Shown piece after piece: positions 52,546-61,450 of a stretch of DNA of 64,000 nt; the stretch's first letter is position 1; each line of letters opens with the position of its first letter. Below the pieces are notes generated by a model, which saw only the letters and a program-made list of their open reading frames with translations, had not been told where the DNA came from and searched no databases. The position numbers and the translations under genes are program-made. Source of the DNA: Flexivirga oryzae (GTDB lineage: Bacteria; Actinomycetota; Actinomycetes; Actinomycetales; Dermatophilaceae); the NCBI RefSeq assembly GCF_014190805.1, contig NZ_JACHVQ010000001.1:620001-684000 (forward strand), in the 5' to 3' direction.

Positions 52546-52886
52546 GCGACCGCTCGACGGGCGATCGGGTAGGGCCGACCCGGCGTCGACCCACGGTGGC
52601 CCACGTCCCGATCATTACATGGGCGACACGCGCAGTCCAGTCACGGGTTTCACGGGTGAGATTCTGTTTCAAAGAGTTTCGATGCGAAGTGATCGAAAAG
52701 CGTTGTGCGGCAACGTTTTCAACTCGATTTGTGTCAACACCTGCGATTGAGGGTAATGTCGTGGATGCGAAAAGAGTTCACCCGGAACGACTTTCATCAC
52801 ACGGACATCGCTGAGCTGTGTGCTTGGGTGTTGTTGGTCCGGACTGAGCAACACACACCCGTCAAGGCCGTCTCGGGAGGCACCCA
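52546..52886. promoter_or_regulatory. upstream region of the OpuC-type operon
   Basis: No gene is visible. The segment 52660-52800 is AT-richer than its neighbours. Near the end, GTGTTG and CAACAC (52831-52856 region) could form a hairpin around TTGGTCCGGACTGAG. GGGAGG lies shortly before the GTG at 52887. The promoter must lie here; I cannot fix its hexamers. Confidence 0.35.
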
Positions 52887-53528
52887 GTGTGGGACTTCAT
52901 TGTCGACCGCCGTGATCAGCTGCTGATCAACGGCTGGAATCACGCCTACCTGGTGATCCTCGCGGTGATCTTCGCGACCGTGATCGCCGTCGTGCTGGCG
53001 GTGATCGTGACGCGATTGCCGAAGCTGGAGCCGCTGGCCAACGCGGTGAGCGCGATCGGGTTGACCATCCCGTCGTTCGCGCTGATCGGGCTGCTGCTGC
53101 CGCTGACCGGCCTCGGTGACGTGACCGCGCTGGTCGCCGTCACCTTCTATGCGGTGCTGCCGATCCTGCGTAACGCGATCGTGGGGTTGCAGGGCGTCGA
53201 CGCCACCCTGATCGAGTCGGCGCGCGGCATGGGCATGAGCGAGCCGATGACGCTCATCCGGATCAAGGTCCCGTTGGCCTGGCCGGTCATCCTCAGCGGC
53301 ATACGGGTGTCGCTGCAGATGTCGATGGGGATCGCGGCGATCGCGGCATACGTGCTCGGACCCGGTCTCGGTGCCTGGATCTTCCAGGGGCTGGCCCAGG
53401 TCGGTGGCAAGAACGCCGTCAACTACGCGCTCACTGCGACGATCGGCATCGTCGTGCTGGCGCTCATCCTCGACCTCTTGCTGCTCCTGCTCGGGCGGCT
53501 GACCACCTCAAAGGGAGTGCGTGTCTGA
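52887..53528 (+). CDS. osmolyte ABC transporter permease (OpuCB type)
   Basis: The protein has 213 residues and a GTG start with GGGAGG upstream. It has five to six membrane segments and the EAA motif LIESARGMGMSEPMTLIRIKVPLAW near residue 110. It belongs to the glycine betaine/choline/carnitine importer permeases. It is the first gene of a four-gene operon (permease, ATPase, permease, binding protein). Its stop overlaps the ATPase start (TGATG). Confidence 0.92.
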   Translation: MWDFIVDRRDQLLINGWNHAYLVILAVIFATVIAVVLAVIVTRLPKLEPLANAVSAIGLTIPSFALIGLLLPLTGLGDVTALVAVTFYAVLPILRNAIVGLQGVDATLIESARGMGMSEPMTLIRIKVPLAWPVILSGIRVSLQMSMGIAAIAAYVLGPGLGAWIFQGLAQVGGKNAVNYALTATIGIVVLALILDLLLLLLGRLTTSKGVRV

Positions 53529-54790
53529 TGACAACTTTGGAGTCCGCGGCCAAGAGCGACGAGTCCGTCAGCGGTGCCGAGATCTGCTTGGACGGTGTCA
53601 GCAAGGTCTACCCGGGGCAGAAGGCCCCGGCGGTCGACAACATCAGCCTGACGGTGCCGGCCGGTGAGATCGTGATGTTCGTCGGGCCGTCCGGGTGTGG
53701 CAAGACGACCACGCTGAAGATGATCAACCGGTTGATCGAGCCCTCGTCGGGCACGATCAGCATCGGCGGCGAGGACATCCGGGGCAAGAAGGTGGACGAG
53801 CTGCGCCGGACGATCGGTTACGTCATACAGGGCGGCAGTCTTTTCCCGCACATGTCGGTCGCGAAGAACATCTCGATCGTGCCCAAGCTGCTCGGCTGGG
53901 ACTCCTCGCGGATCAAGGACCGCGTCGACGAGCTGCTCGACCTGGTCGGGCTCGACCCGGCGAAGTACCGCAGTCGCTACCCGCGGGAGCTGTCCGGTGG
54001 GCAGCAGCAGCGTGTCGGCGTCGCGCGCGGGCTGGCGGCGGACCCGCCGGTGATCCTGATGGACGAGCCGTTCGGTGCGGTCGACCCGATCACCCGGCAG
54101 CGGTTGCAGGACGAGATGCTGTCGATCCAGCGCGAGCTGCGCAAGACGATCGTCTGCGTCACGCACGACATCGACGAGGCCATCAAGATGGGCGACCGGG
54201 TGCTGATCCTGCAGGAGGGTGCACACGTCGCGCAGTACGACACCCCGGAGGTGGTGCTGAGCAGCCCGGCGAACGAGTTCGCGCAGGACTTCGTCGGTGC
54301 CGGGTCGTCGCTGAAACGGCTGAGCCTGGCGCGGATCGGCGACCTCGAGCTGAAGTCGGCGACCACGGCGGTGCTCGGCGAGGACGCCGCCGAGGTGAAG
54401 AAGCGTGCGGAGGCGAACAAGGACCGTTCGGTGATCGTGCTCGACGAGCGGAAGCGTCCGCTGGGCTGGCCGTGGCTGCGCCAGCTGAAGGGTTCGACGA
54501 TCGTCGACCCGCAGCAGGACCTGGTCAACCTCGACTCGCGCGCGACCCTCAACGACGCGCTCGACACGATGCTGGTCAGCGGCCACGGCGGCGCCGTCGT
54601 CACCGGTGACCGCGACGCCTACCTCGGCGTGGTGGACTTCAAGACCGTCACCGACTTCATCGAGGAGATGCAGCGGGAGGCGGAGGCCGAGACCTCCTCG
54701 GCACCCTCGGCGGACAGCGATGAGAATCCGGCGGCGCGGATCTCGATCGCGCCGACCGACGAGGAGCTCGAGAAGGCGAGCGAGTCATGA
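53528..54790 (+). CDS. osmolyte ABC transporter ATP-binding protein (OpuCA type)
   Basis: The protein has 420 residues. It has Walker A GPSGCGKTTT, Walker B ILMDEPFGAVDP, the signature LSGGQQQRVGVARGLA, and the H-loop CVTHDIDEAIKMGDR. The C-terminal region from about residue 265 carries CBS-like sequence (STIVDPQQDLVNLDSRATLN) that in homologues senses ionic strength or cyclic-di-AMP. An acidic Ser/Ala-rich tail closes it. It energises the two flanking permeases. Just after its stop lies GAGTGAGCGCAGCGAGCGA, a short sequence common in actinobacterial gaps. Confidence 0.93.
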   Translation: MTTLESAAKSDESVSGAEICLDGVSKVYPGQKAPAVDNISLTVPAGEIVMFVGPSGCGKTTTLKMINRLIEPSSGTISIGGEDIRGKKVDELRRTIGYVIQGGSLFPHMSVAKNISIVPKLLGWDSSRIKDRVDELLDLVGLDPAKYRSRYPRELSGGQQQRVGVARGLAADPPVILMDEPFGAVDPITRQRLQDEMLSIQRELRKTIVCVTHDIDEAIKMGDRVLILQEGAHVAQYDTPEVVLSSPANEFAQDFVGAGSSLKRLSLARIGDLELKSATTAVLGEDAAEVKKRAEANKDRSVIVLDERKRPLGWPWLRQLKGSTIVDPQQDLVNLDSRATLNDALDTMLVSGHGGAVVTGDRDAYLGVVDFKTVTDFIEEMQREAEAETSSAPSADSDENPAARISIAPTDEELEKASES

Positions 54791-54854
54791 GTGAGCGCAG
54801 CGAGCGACAAAGGGCTCAGGGGAAGGACGCGATCCGACGGAGGAGGAGAGAGTC

Positions 54855-55664
54855 ATGAGTCTTGATGTCGATCCCGGGCTGACCGAACAACTGGCAGCCA
54901 AGGAGGCGACCGGCAAGAAGCGCGGCCGGCTGAGCGGCAGCAGCGCGATCGAGCTGTTCGGCATCCCGGTGCTGGTGATCGTCGGCTTCCTGCTCTACGT
55001 GTGGTGGCGGCAGACCGCCACGCTCGACTCGATCGAGGCCAGCTCGCTGAACTGGACCGAGGTGCGCCTGGAGGTCTGGCAGCACATCAAACTCACCGTC
55101 GTCGCGTCGGTGATCGTGGTGCTGATCGCGGTGCCGCTCGGCATCGCGCTGACCCGCCCGCGGATCAAGGTGCTGGCACCGGCCGTGGTGGGTGTCGCCA
55201 ACGCCGGGCAGGCCGCGCCGTCGATCGGGTTGATCGTGCTGCTGTTCATGTGGCTGTCCGGCTGGTCCGGTTTCTGGGTGGCGATCCTCGCGCTCGCGCT
55301 CTACGGGATCCTGCCGGTGCTGCGCAACACCATCACCGGCATCCAGGGCGTCGACCCGACGCTGGTGGAGGCCGGCCGCGGGCTCGGCTGGTCCAACGCC
55401 ACGGTCCTGCTGCGGGTCGAGCTGCCGCTGGCGCTGCCGGTGATCATGGCCGGCGTGCGCACCTCTCTGGTGCTGGTCGTCGGCACGGCGGCCCTGGCCA
55501 CGTTCATCAACGCCGGCGGCATGGGCGGCATGCTCACCGCCGGGATCACGCTCTACCGCTACCCGGTGATGGTGGCCGGCGCCGTGCTGATCGCGCTGCT
55601 CGCCCTGCTCGTGGAGTGGGTCGGCCGCGTCCTGGAGCTGCTGGTCCGTCCGAAGGGAATCTGA
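54855..55664 (+). CDS. osmolyte ABC transporter permease (second, OpuCD type)
   Basis: The protein has 269 residues, with GGAGGAG shortly before the ATG. About six membrane segments are preceded by a 30-residue cytoplasmic tail. The EAA loop is PTLVEAGRGLGWSNATVLLRVELPLA. It pairs with the first permease of the operon to form the membrane channel. Its stop overlaps the binding-protein start (TGATG). Confidence 0.92.
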   Translation: MSLDVDPGLTEQLAAKEATGKKRGRLSGSSAIELFGIPVLVIVGFLLYVWWRQTATLDSIEASSLNWTEVRLEVWQHIKLTVVASVIVVLIAVPLGIALTRPRIKVLAPAVVGVANAGQAAPSIGLIVLLFMWLSGWSGFWVAILALALYGILPVLRNTITGIQGVDPTLVEAGRGLGWSNATVLLRVELPLALPVIMAGVRTSLVLVVGTAALATFINAGGMGGMLTAGITLYRYPVMVAGAVLIALLALLVEWVGRVLELLVRPKGI

Positions 55665-56716
55665 TGCGACTCGCCTCCCGTCATACCGCAGAGGTGGCCG
55701 AGCTCCACGAGGTCACACGTAGCACGACACGGCCCCGGCGACGCCGCGCGCTCGTGGCGCTCGCTGGTGCTGCCGCGGTCGCGTTCACCACGACCGGGTG
55801 CCTGGGGTTGGGCACCGCGGGTGGGTACGTGCCGTCCGCCGAGTTGGCCGGTGCCCTGTCCCAGACGAAACCCCTTGATGGTGCGTCGATCTCGATCGGT
55901 TCGAAGAACTTCACCGAGAACATCCTGCTCGGCAAGATGGCGATCATCCTGCTGAAGTCCGATGGCGCGAAGGTGAAGGACCTGACCAACATCCCCGGCT
56001 CGGCGTCCGCGCGGCAGGCGATGCTGGACGGGCAGATCGACGCGATGTGGGAATACACCGGCACCGGCTGGATCACCTACCTCGGGCACGAGAACCCGAT
56101 CCCCAACTCGCACAAGCAGTATGTCGCCGTCCGCGACGAGGACGAGAAGAAGAACCACCTCGTCTGGCTGCCGCCGGCGCCGATGAACAACACCTACGGC
56201 TTCGCGATCACCCAGAAGGTCGCGAAGAAGTTCAACATCACCAAGCTGTCCCAGCTGTCGAAAGTGCCGAAGTCGCAGCGCACCTTCTGCGTCGAGTCCG
56301 AGCTGATCAACCGGCCGGACGGGCTGAAGGGCATGTTGAAGAAGTATGACGTGCCGCTGGGCAGCGGGGTCCCGCGCAGCAACCTGCGGGTCTACCAGAC
56401 GGGTGCGATCTACGACGCGACCGCGCACGGCAAGTGTAACTTCGGTGAGGTGTTCACCACCGACGGCCGCATCGTGGCGCTGCACCTGAAGGTGCTGGCC
56501 GACGACCGGAACTTCTTCCCGAAGTACAACGTGTCGTTCGTCGTGCAGGACAGCATGATGAAGAAGTACCCGCAGATCGCGAAACTCTTTGCGCCCGTGA
56601 GCAAGAAGCTCACCAACCCTGTGCTGCTGAAGCTGAACGCCGCGGTCGACGTCGACGGCAAGGAGCCCGCCGACGTCGCCTACGACTGGCTGAAGAAGGA
56701 AGGCTTCATCAAGTAG
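55664..56716 (+). CDS. osmolyte ABC transporter binding lipoprotein (OpuCC/ProX type)
   Basis: The protein has 350 residues. An unusually long basic N-terminus (residues 1-40) precedes the lipoprotein signal ALAGAAAVAFTTTGC. The binding-protein body begins ISIGSKNFTENILLGKMAII and has GQIDAMWEYTGTGWITYLGH and the C-terminal VDGKEPADVAYDWLKKEGF. Family members bind glycine betaine, choline or related quaternary amines. It is the last gene of the operon. The 37-bp repeat array begins within about 10 bp of its stop. Confidence 0.92.
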   Translation: MRLASRHTAEVAELHEVTRSTTRPRRRRALVALAGAAAVAFTTTGCLGLGTAGGYVPSAELAGALSQTKPLDGASISIGSKNFTENILLGKMAIILLKSDGAKVKDLTNIPGSASARQAMLDGQIDAMWEYTGTGWITYLGHENPIPNSHKQYVAVRDEDEKKNHLVWLPPAPMNNTYGFAITQKVAKKFNITKLSQLSKVPKSQRTFCVESELINRPDGLKGMLKKYDVPLGSGVPRSNLRVYQTGAIYDATAHGKCNFGEVFTTDGRIVALHLKVLADDRNFFPKYNVSFVVQDSMMKKYPQIAKLFAPVSKKLTNPVLLKLNAAVDVDGKEPADVAYDWLKKEGFIK

Positions 56717-56721
56717 CCCAC

Positions 56722-57064
56722 GCGATGGTTGAGTAGGTCGGGGGAGCGCACACCCCCCGCGATGGTTGAGTAGTAGGTCGGGCGAGCGCACACCCCCCGC
56801 GATGGTTGAGTAGGTCGGGCGAGCGAACTTCCCCCGCGGTGGTTGAGTAGGTCGGGGGAGCGCATTCCCCGCGCGATGGTTGAGTAGGTCGGGGGAGCGC
56901 ACTCCCCCCGCGATGGTTGAGTAGGTCGGGGGAGCGCACTCCCCCCGCGATGGTTGAGTAGGTCGGGGGAGCGCAGCGGAGGAGACCGTATCGAAACCCG
57001 CGCGCCTCCCCCCGCGATGGTTGAGTAGGTCGGGGGAGCGCAGCGGAGGAGACCGTATCGAAAC
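56722..57064. repeat. eight-copy GGTTGAGTAGGTCGGGGGAG array with built-in hairpins
   Basis: GTTGAGTA starts at 56728, 56765, 56805, 56842, 56879, 56916, 56953 and 57020. The basic period is 37 bp (one copy is 40 because TAG is doubled). The last two copies are longer and include GACCGTATCGAAACCC. Many units contain GGGGGAG-cgca-CTCCCCC, a perfect 7-bp stem with a 4-nt loop. The array fills the gap between convergent opuCC-type and peptidase genes. Confidence 0.93.
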
Positions 57065-57075
57065 CCGAGCGCCCC

Positions 57076-59034
57076 TCACCCGTACCAGTAGCGATCCTGC
57101 ACGGACCCGTCACCACCGGTGAACCACACCTCCATGCTGGTCGGGATTCGTGAGACCGCAGCGACACCACTGCCCGGTGACGCGCTCCCCGCGGGCGCGA
57201 GCTCGAAGCTCTGCCAGGTCGCGGTGTCGTACCAGAAGTGGTCCCGCACAGCGCCGTTCGGTGCGACGTACCAGAGCTCCATGCTGCCGTCGATCCGTGA
57301 CGTCGCAGCCACACCGGTGGAGAGGGACGCGCTCCCGCCCGGCGCGAGTTCGAAGCCCTGCCAGGTGCCGGTGTCGTACCAGTACCGGTCTTGTATCGAC
57401 CCGTTGGCGCCGACGTACCAGACCTCCATGCTGCCGGGGATGCGGGAGACAGCGGTGATGCCGCCGGTCAGTGAGGCGCTGCCGCCCGGCGCGAGTTCGA
57501 AGCCCTGCCAGGTGCCGGTGTCGTACCAATACCGGTCTTGGATCGACCCGTTGGCGCCGACGTACCAGACCTCCATGCTGCCGGGAATGCGGGAGACGGC
57601 GGTGATGCCGCCGGTCAGTGAGGCGCTGCCGCCCGGCGCGAGTTCGAAGCCCTGCCAGGTGCCGGTGTCGTACCAATACCGGTCTTGGATCGACCCGTTG
57701 GCGCCGACGTACCAGACCTCCATGCTGCCGGGAATGCGGGACACCGCCGCGATGCCCCCGGACGTGGCCGCGGAGCCGGGCGGCGCGAGTTCGTAGCGAC
57801 CCCACGTGGCGCCGTCATACCAATAGGCGCCCTGTACGGACCCGTTCGGGGCGACCCACCACAGCTCCATGCTGCCGGGGATGCGGGAGACGGCGGCGAT
57901 CCGGCTGGTGGTCGCCGCGCTCCCGGCGGGCGCGAGTTCGAACCCCTGCCAGGTGGCGTTGTCGTACCAATACCGGTCCTGTATCGAGCCGTTCGGGGCG
58001 ACCCACCACAGCTCCATGCTGCCCGGGATCCGGGACACGGCGGCGATGCCGTGCGCGGCCGCGCTGCCGGCCGGGGAGAGGGCGAAGCCCCGCCACGGTG
58101 GTGCGTTGCGGGTGATGGTCACCGAGTAGGTCTCGAGGTCGACGCTGGTGAGGCTGCGGCCGTCCACCCAGATGTCGGTGGTGTCGCCTTTCGCCGGATC
58201 ACCAGCGGGGCCACCGGGATTCGTGGGGCTTGCGATGGCGCTGGAGAAGTCGACTGGGGTGAAGGCGGGCAGCGAGGTGTCGGGCTCGCCGGAGTTGGGG
58301 GCTTCCATGATCCACTCGACGCTGTTGCCGGACATGGTCGCTCCGGGTGGGGGATCGAGCGTGATGTTGAAGTAGTGCCCACGGGTGACGTTGCCGAACA
58401 TGATGAAGCCCTTGCCGTCCCGGTAGTGGGCGCCGGCGAACACCTCGTCGCCGGGCTGAACCTCCATGTTGTCGATGTTCGTCTGGTAGATGTATCCGGG
58501 CGATCCTTGCACCTTCGGTGCGTACCACTCGTACCACGCGACGTACGTGGTGGATCCGTTCCGAGCCACGGACTGTTGCACGCCGGCCTGGAGCACGTCG
58601 TTCGAGCCGTAGGTGCCGTCGATGCCGACCCATGAGGAGGAGTCCCAGCCGCCGTCGGTGCCTGCCGGGGTTTCGGGGATGCTCACCGTCGGCACCCGCC
58701 AGATGCCGACGGCGTCGGCCCAGGTGCCCGAGATGGTGCTGCCGGCCCAGTTGTTCGAGGTGTATGCCATGTCCGCACGTTCGACGGTCGGCGTCAGCAG
58801 GTGCGTGAGGCCGGGCTGCGGGGAGAGGTGGGGAACGATCAGTGCGTCGGCCGGCCATCGTGTTGTCGTGATGCGCTCGCGCAGTGCGCGCGCGGCCGGT
58901 GTGTCGGTCGGCAGCGCCAGCTGATCCAAAATCGTTGTCGCGTGGTCGTGTTGGGTGAGATGGGCCTGCGTCGCGACGAGCGCGTGCACGCCTGCGAGGT
59001 TGGTCGCCTGCAGTCGGGTGTCCGGTCCGGCCAT
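57076..59034 (-). CDS. glutamic (G1) peptidase fused to seven 49-residue propeller-like repeats
   Basis: The protein has 652 residues from the ATG at 59034, with GGAGG five bases upstream; a TTG at 59046 overlaps that RBS. Residues 90-300 match eqolisin peptidases: YTSNNWAGSTISG, SSSWVGIDGTYGSNDVLQAG with putative catalytic Q149, YVAWYEWYAP, and GNSVEWIMEAPNSGE with E240. From about residue 320 there are seven repeats of 49 residues, each with SRIPGSMEVWYVGANGS and QDRYWYDTGTWQGFELAPGG. Repeats 3-5 are almost identical, including at DNA level (147-bp period). No signal peptide is seen. It is probably an acid protease with a lectin-like or adhesion domain; export route is unknown. Confidence 0.88.
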   Translation of the reverse strand: MAGPDTRLQATNLAGVHALVATQAHLTQHDHATTILDQLALPTDTPAARALRERITTTRWPADALIVPHLSPQPGLTHLLTPTVERADMAYTSNNWAGSTISGTWADAVGIWRVPTVSIPETPAGTDGGWDSSSWVGIDGTYGSNDVLQAGVQQSVARNGSTTYVAWYEWYAPKVQGSPGYIYQTNIDNMEVQPGDEVFAGAHYRDGKGFIMFGNVTRGHYFNITLDPPPGATMSGNSVEWIMEAPNSGEPDTSLPAFTPVDFSSAIASPTNPGGPAGDPAKGDTTDIWVDGRSLTSVDLETYSVTITRNAPPWRGFALSPAGSAAAHGIAAVSRIPGSMELWWVAPNGSIQDRYWYDNATWQGFELAPAGSAATTSRIAAVSRIPGSMELWWVAPNGSVQGAYWYDGATWGRYELAPPGSAATSGGIAAVSRIPGSMEVWYVGANGSIQDRYWYDTGTWQGFELAPGGSASLTGGITAVSRIPGSMEVWYVGANGSIQDRYWYDTGTWQGFELAPGGSASLTGGITAVSRIPGSMEVWYVGANGSIQDRYWYDTGTWQGFELAPGGSASLSTGVAATSRIDGSMELWYVAPNGAVRDHFWYDTATWQSFELAPAGSASPGSGVAAVSRIPTSMEVWFTGGDGSVQDRYWYG

Positions 59035-59200
59035 CGCTGCCTCCAAGGCTCGTTTCGGGCGATGAACAGAAGGAGGAAGCGACTGGTCGCCGTGATACGT
59101 GTGGTCTCACGCGCAACTGCGTGGTCCATCGCGCAGGAGCAGGGTTGGGACTCGATCTACGACGCCGAGTACTTGGCGCTGGCCAGACTGCAGAGAGAAG

Positions 59201-61450
59201 TCAGCCGAACGTCGCGACCAGCCAGCGCAGGTCGGTCTCGGCGTCGTGCCGCTCGCGTGCTTCATGGGTGAACAACTCTTCGGTCTTGGTCAGCAGCAGG
59301 CTGTAGGGCCGGCCCGTCCGTTCGGTGGTGTGCGAGACCGGTAGGCCAAGGCTGGTGATGTGCGACTCGATGTGCTGCCGACGCCGTTCTGCCATCGGCC
59401 ATCTCAGGGCGCGATCCGTGCGTGATCCCAAGAATTTCGCGAAGTCCGCACAGTCGGCGCAGCCACATCCGGACCACGCGATCGACCAGTCGTCCGCTGC
59501 TCGCGTCGGCTGTGCCAGGCGTCGCACGGTGCGCTCCCAGCACTCCTTCGCAAGGGCATCGGTCACCGCCGATGGAGTGTCCGCACAAGAGCGAATCGCC
59601 GTCAGCAGCAACGGATCGGCACGTTCGTCGAGCCCGCGTAGGAGATCGAGGATGTAGCTCACTTCCTGTGCCGGAAATACTTCGAGCGTGCATGCCACCG
59701 ACGGGCCGAGGCCGGCGAGTGCGCTGCCCCGCTGTCCAGGGTGTCGTTGCCCCATCGTGGGTGGGATGCGCTGCCAGAGCCACTGCCACATGCGCTCGGC
59801 GAGTTGCTCTGCGATCGGCGCTGCACTGGCGTCGGTGAGCGCCCGGCAGACTGGCGTGAAGTCGCCGGTGATCCACTCCAGGCGGTCGCGGCCACCATAG
59901 GAGGACGGAGGATCCCAGCGGTCGAGCAGCGCTGCCCACCACGTCTCGCCATACTGCGTGACGACGGACGTGAGCAGTTCTACATCTCTCTCGGAGAGAG
60001 CTTCCAGCTCATACGACGCGAGGATCACGGTTGCCGCGCCCGGGTCGCGGATCTGGGACGCCAACTTCAGCGCCGCTCGCAGATCCGCGAGGCCGGCCCG
60101 GGACCAGAAGTGCTCCATCGACAAAGCATCGGCGCGAGCGCCGACGAGATCGCCGGTCTTGATCTTGCGTTGCACGGCGCGCAGCGCCCACGTCGGGTCT
60201 GCCTCTGCGCGGTTGGCGAACGCCTTGTCCTTCGGCCAGACGACAACGGCTGCGCGGTGATACCAGCGGTCGACGGTGTTGCCGTAATTGCCCATGTAGC
60301 CCTCGTACTCGGACTCGTATGGCGTCAGCGCGGCCGACGGTGTTGCCGCGCAGACCTGGTCACCGTACAGGGCGAGCTGGATCTTCTCTCCGCGGGACGC
60401 ACCGGGTGTGATCCACCAGCCGAGGAAGACCTCTTCGTCGATGACGTCGCCGACGGTAACGTCCGCACCCTCATCCTCCCCGTCTTCGTCGAATTCCCCG
60501 TCGTACCAATTGCTTTGCCATCCAGTGTCCGGGACGGCATCGCGCGTCTCGTGAACATCCGCCTGCGCGAACAGGCACTCGCATCCAGCCTGGGACGCGG
60601 CTGCGCGCAACAACTTCACCTGCTCCGCGTCGGCGCCCTTGAAGCGGCCGGCGGCCAGACCTCGCTGGGTGTACTCGTGGTCGAGCAGGAACGCCAGCCT
60701 GGTGGGCGTGCCGAGGTCGCGGTCGTCGTACGGGCGGCGGACCGGGGTGGTGAAGTGGTCGGTGAGCAGATTCGCGGCTCGCGAGACCGGCTCGCTCGAT
60801 GAGGGTTCGGTGGGCAGCGTCGCAAGCAGGTTGAAGGTGAGGCTGATGCGGTGGCCGGACCGCACTCGCCGCACTTCGTGCCGGCGGTCGGCGTAGAAAG
60901 CGACCAGGGTCAACTCGTCGCGGGATGACCGGTAGATCCGCTCCTTGCCGCGGTCGTCGACAACCAGCTCTCCGCCGGTGTGGATGGAGGGGAGCGACAC
61001 GACGAGGGTCGCGACCATCTCGTCGTGCTTCTCGGAGTCCTGGTGCGGCAGGAAGAACTGGCCCTTGCCGTAGACGAGCATCGAGTGGAGTTCGGCGCGC
61101 AGCTGAGCGCCCGGCGTCAGGCCGAGCTCGTCACGGAAGACGTCGAGGACCCGCCCGAGCTGGCGTTCCCACTGGTCTCCGCCGAGGCGCACCTGATCGG
61201 GCGTCAACTCCCAGGTGTCGCGGATCGCGCTGTCGTGCAGCGTTTCCTCGCCCTGGCCGAACGCCGCCGGCCGTGCGACAGCGATCAACTTCTTGGCCTG
61301 CGCAGCGCGGATCGGGAAGGTGAGTTCGCCGACCTCGCCGACGTCCACACGGAGTGCGTCGCTGCGCAAACGGGCCAGGGCGCTGTCTGTGGGCGTGTCG
61401 TGCGCTCCGGCGAGGAGTCGAACCAACAGATTACGTGGGGTTGTGGGCAT
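59201..61450 (-). CDS. 2-oxoglutarate/Fe(II)-dependent oxygenase domain protein, long form
   Basis: The protein has 749 residues from the ATG at 61450 (GGAG upstream), overlapping the end of vapC by 20 bp. The frame is open further upstream but that part is vapC antisense-frame sequence. The prolyl-4-hydroxylase-like core lies at residues 120-210: FFLPHQDSEKHDEM with iron ligands H136 and D138, SLPSIHTGGELVV, distal H191 and 2OG-binding R201 in RRHEVRRVRSGHRISLTFNL. The remaining 500 residues have no motif I recognise, apart from a Cys-rich GCGCADCADF segment near residue 680. It presumably hydroxylates a protein or small molecule. The target is unknown. Confidence 0.82.
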   Translation of the reverse strand: MPTTPRNLLVRLLAGAHDTPTDSALARLRSDALRVDVGEVGELTFPIRAAQAKKLIAVARPAAFGQGEETLHDSAIRDTWELTPDQVRLGGDQWERQLGRVLDVFRDELGLTPGAQLRAELHSMLVYGKGQFFLPHQDSEKHDEMVATLVVSLPSIHTGGELVVDDRGKERIYRSSRDELTLVAFYADRRHEVRRVRSGHRISLTFNLLATLPTEPSSSEPVSRAANLLTDHFTTPVRRPYDDRDLGTPTRLAFLLDHEYTQRGLAAGRFKGADAEQVKLLRAAASQAGCECLFAQADVHETRDAVPDTGWQSNWYDGEFDEDGEDEGADVTVGDVIDEEVFLGWWITPGASRGEKIQLALYGDQVCAATPSAALTPYESEYEGYMGNYGNTVDRWYHRAAVVVWPKDKAFANRAEADPTWALRAVQRKIKTGDLVGARADALSMEHFWSRAGLADLRAALKLASQIRDPGAATVILASYELEALSERDVELLTSVVTQYGETWWAALLDRWDPPSSYGGRDRLEWITGDFTPVCRALTDASAAPIAEQLAERMWQWLWQRIPPTMGQRHPGQRGSALAGLGPSVACTLEVFPAQEVSYILDLLRGLDERADPLLLTAIRSCADTPSAVTDALAKECWERTVRRLAQPTRAADDWSIAWSGCGCADCADFAKFLGSRTDRALRWPMAERRRQHIESHITSLGLPVSHTTERTGRPYSLLLTKTEELFTHEARERHDAETDLRWLVATFG

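Noticed and set aside
56722..57064. 37-bp repeats as a CRISPR array
   Set aside because: Units abut each other without spacers of unique sequence; they are tandem hairpin repeats.
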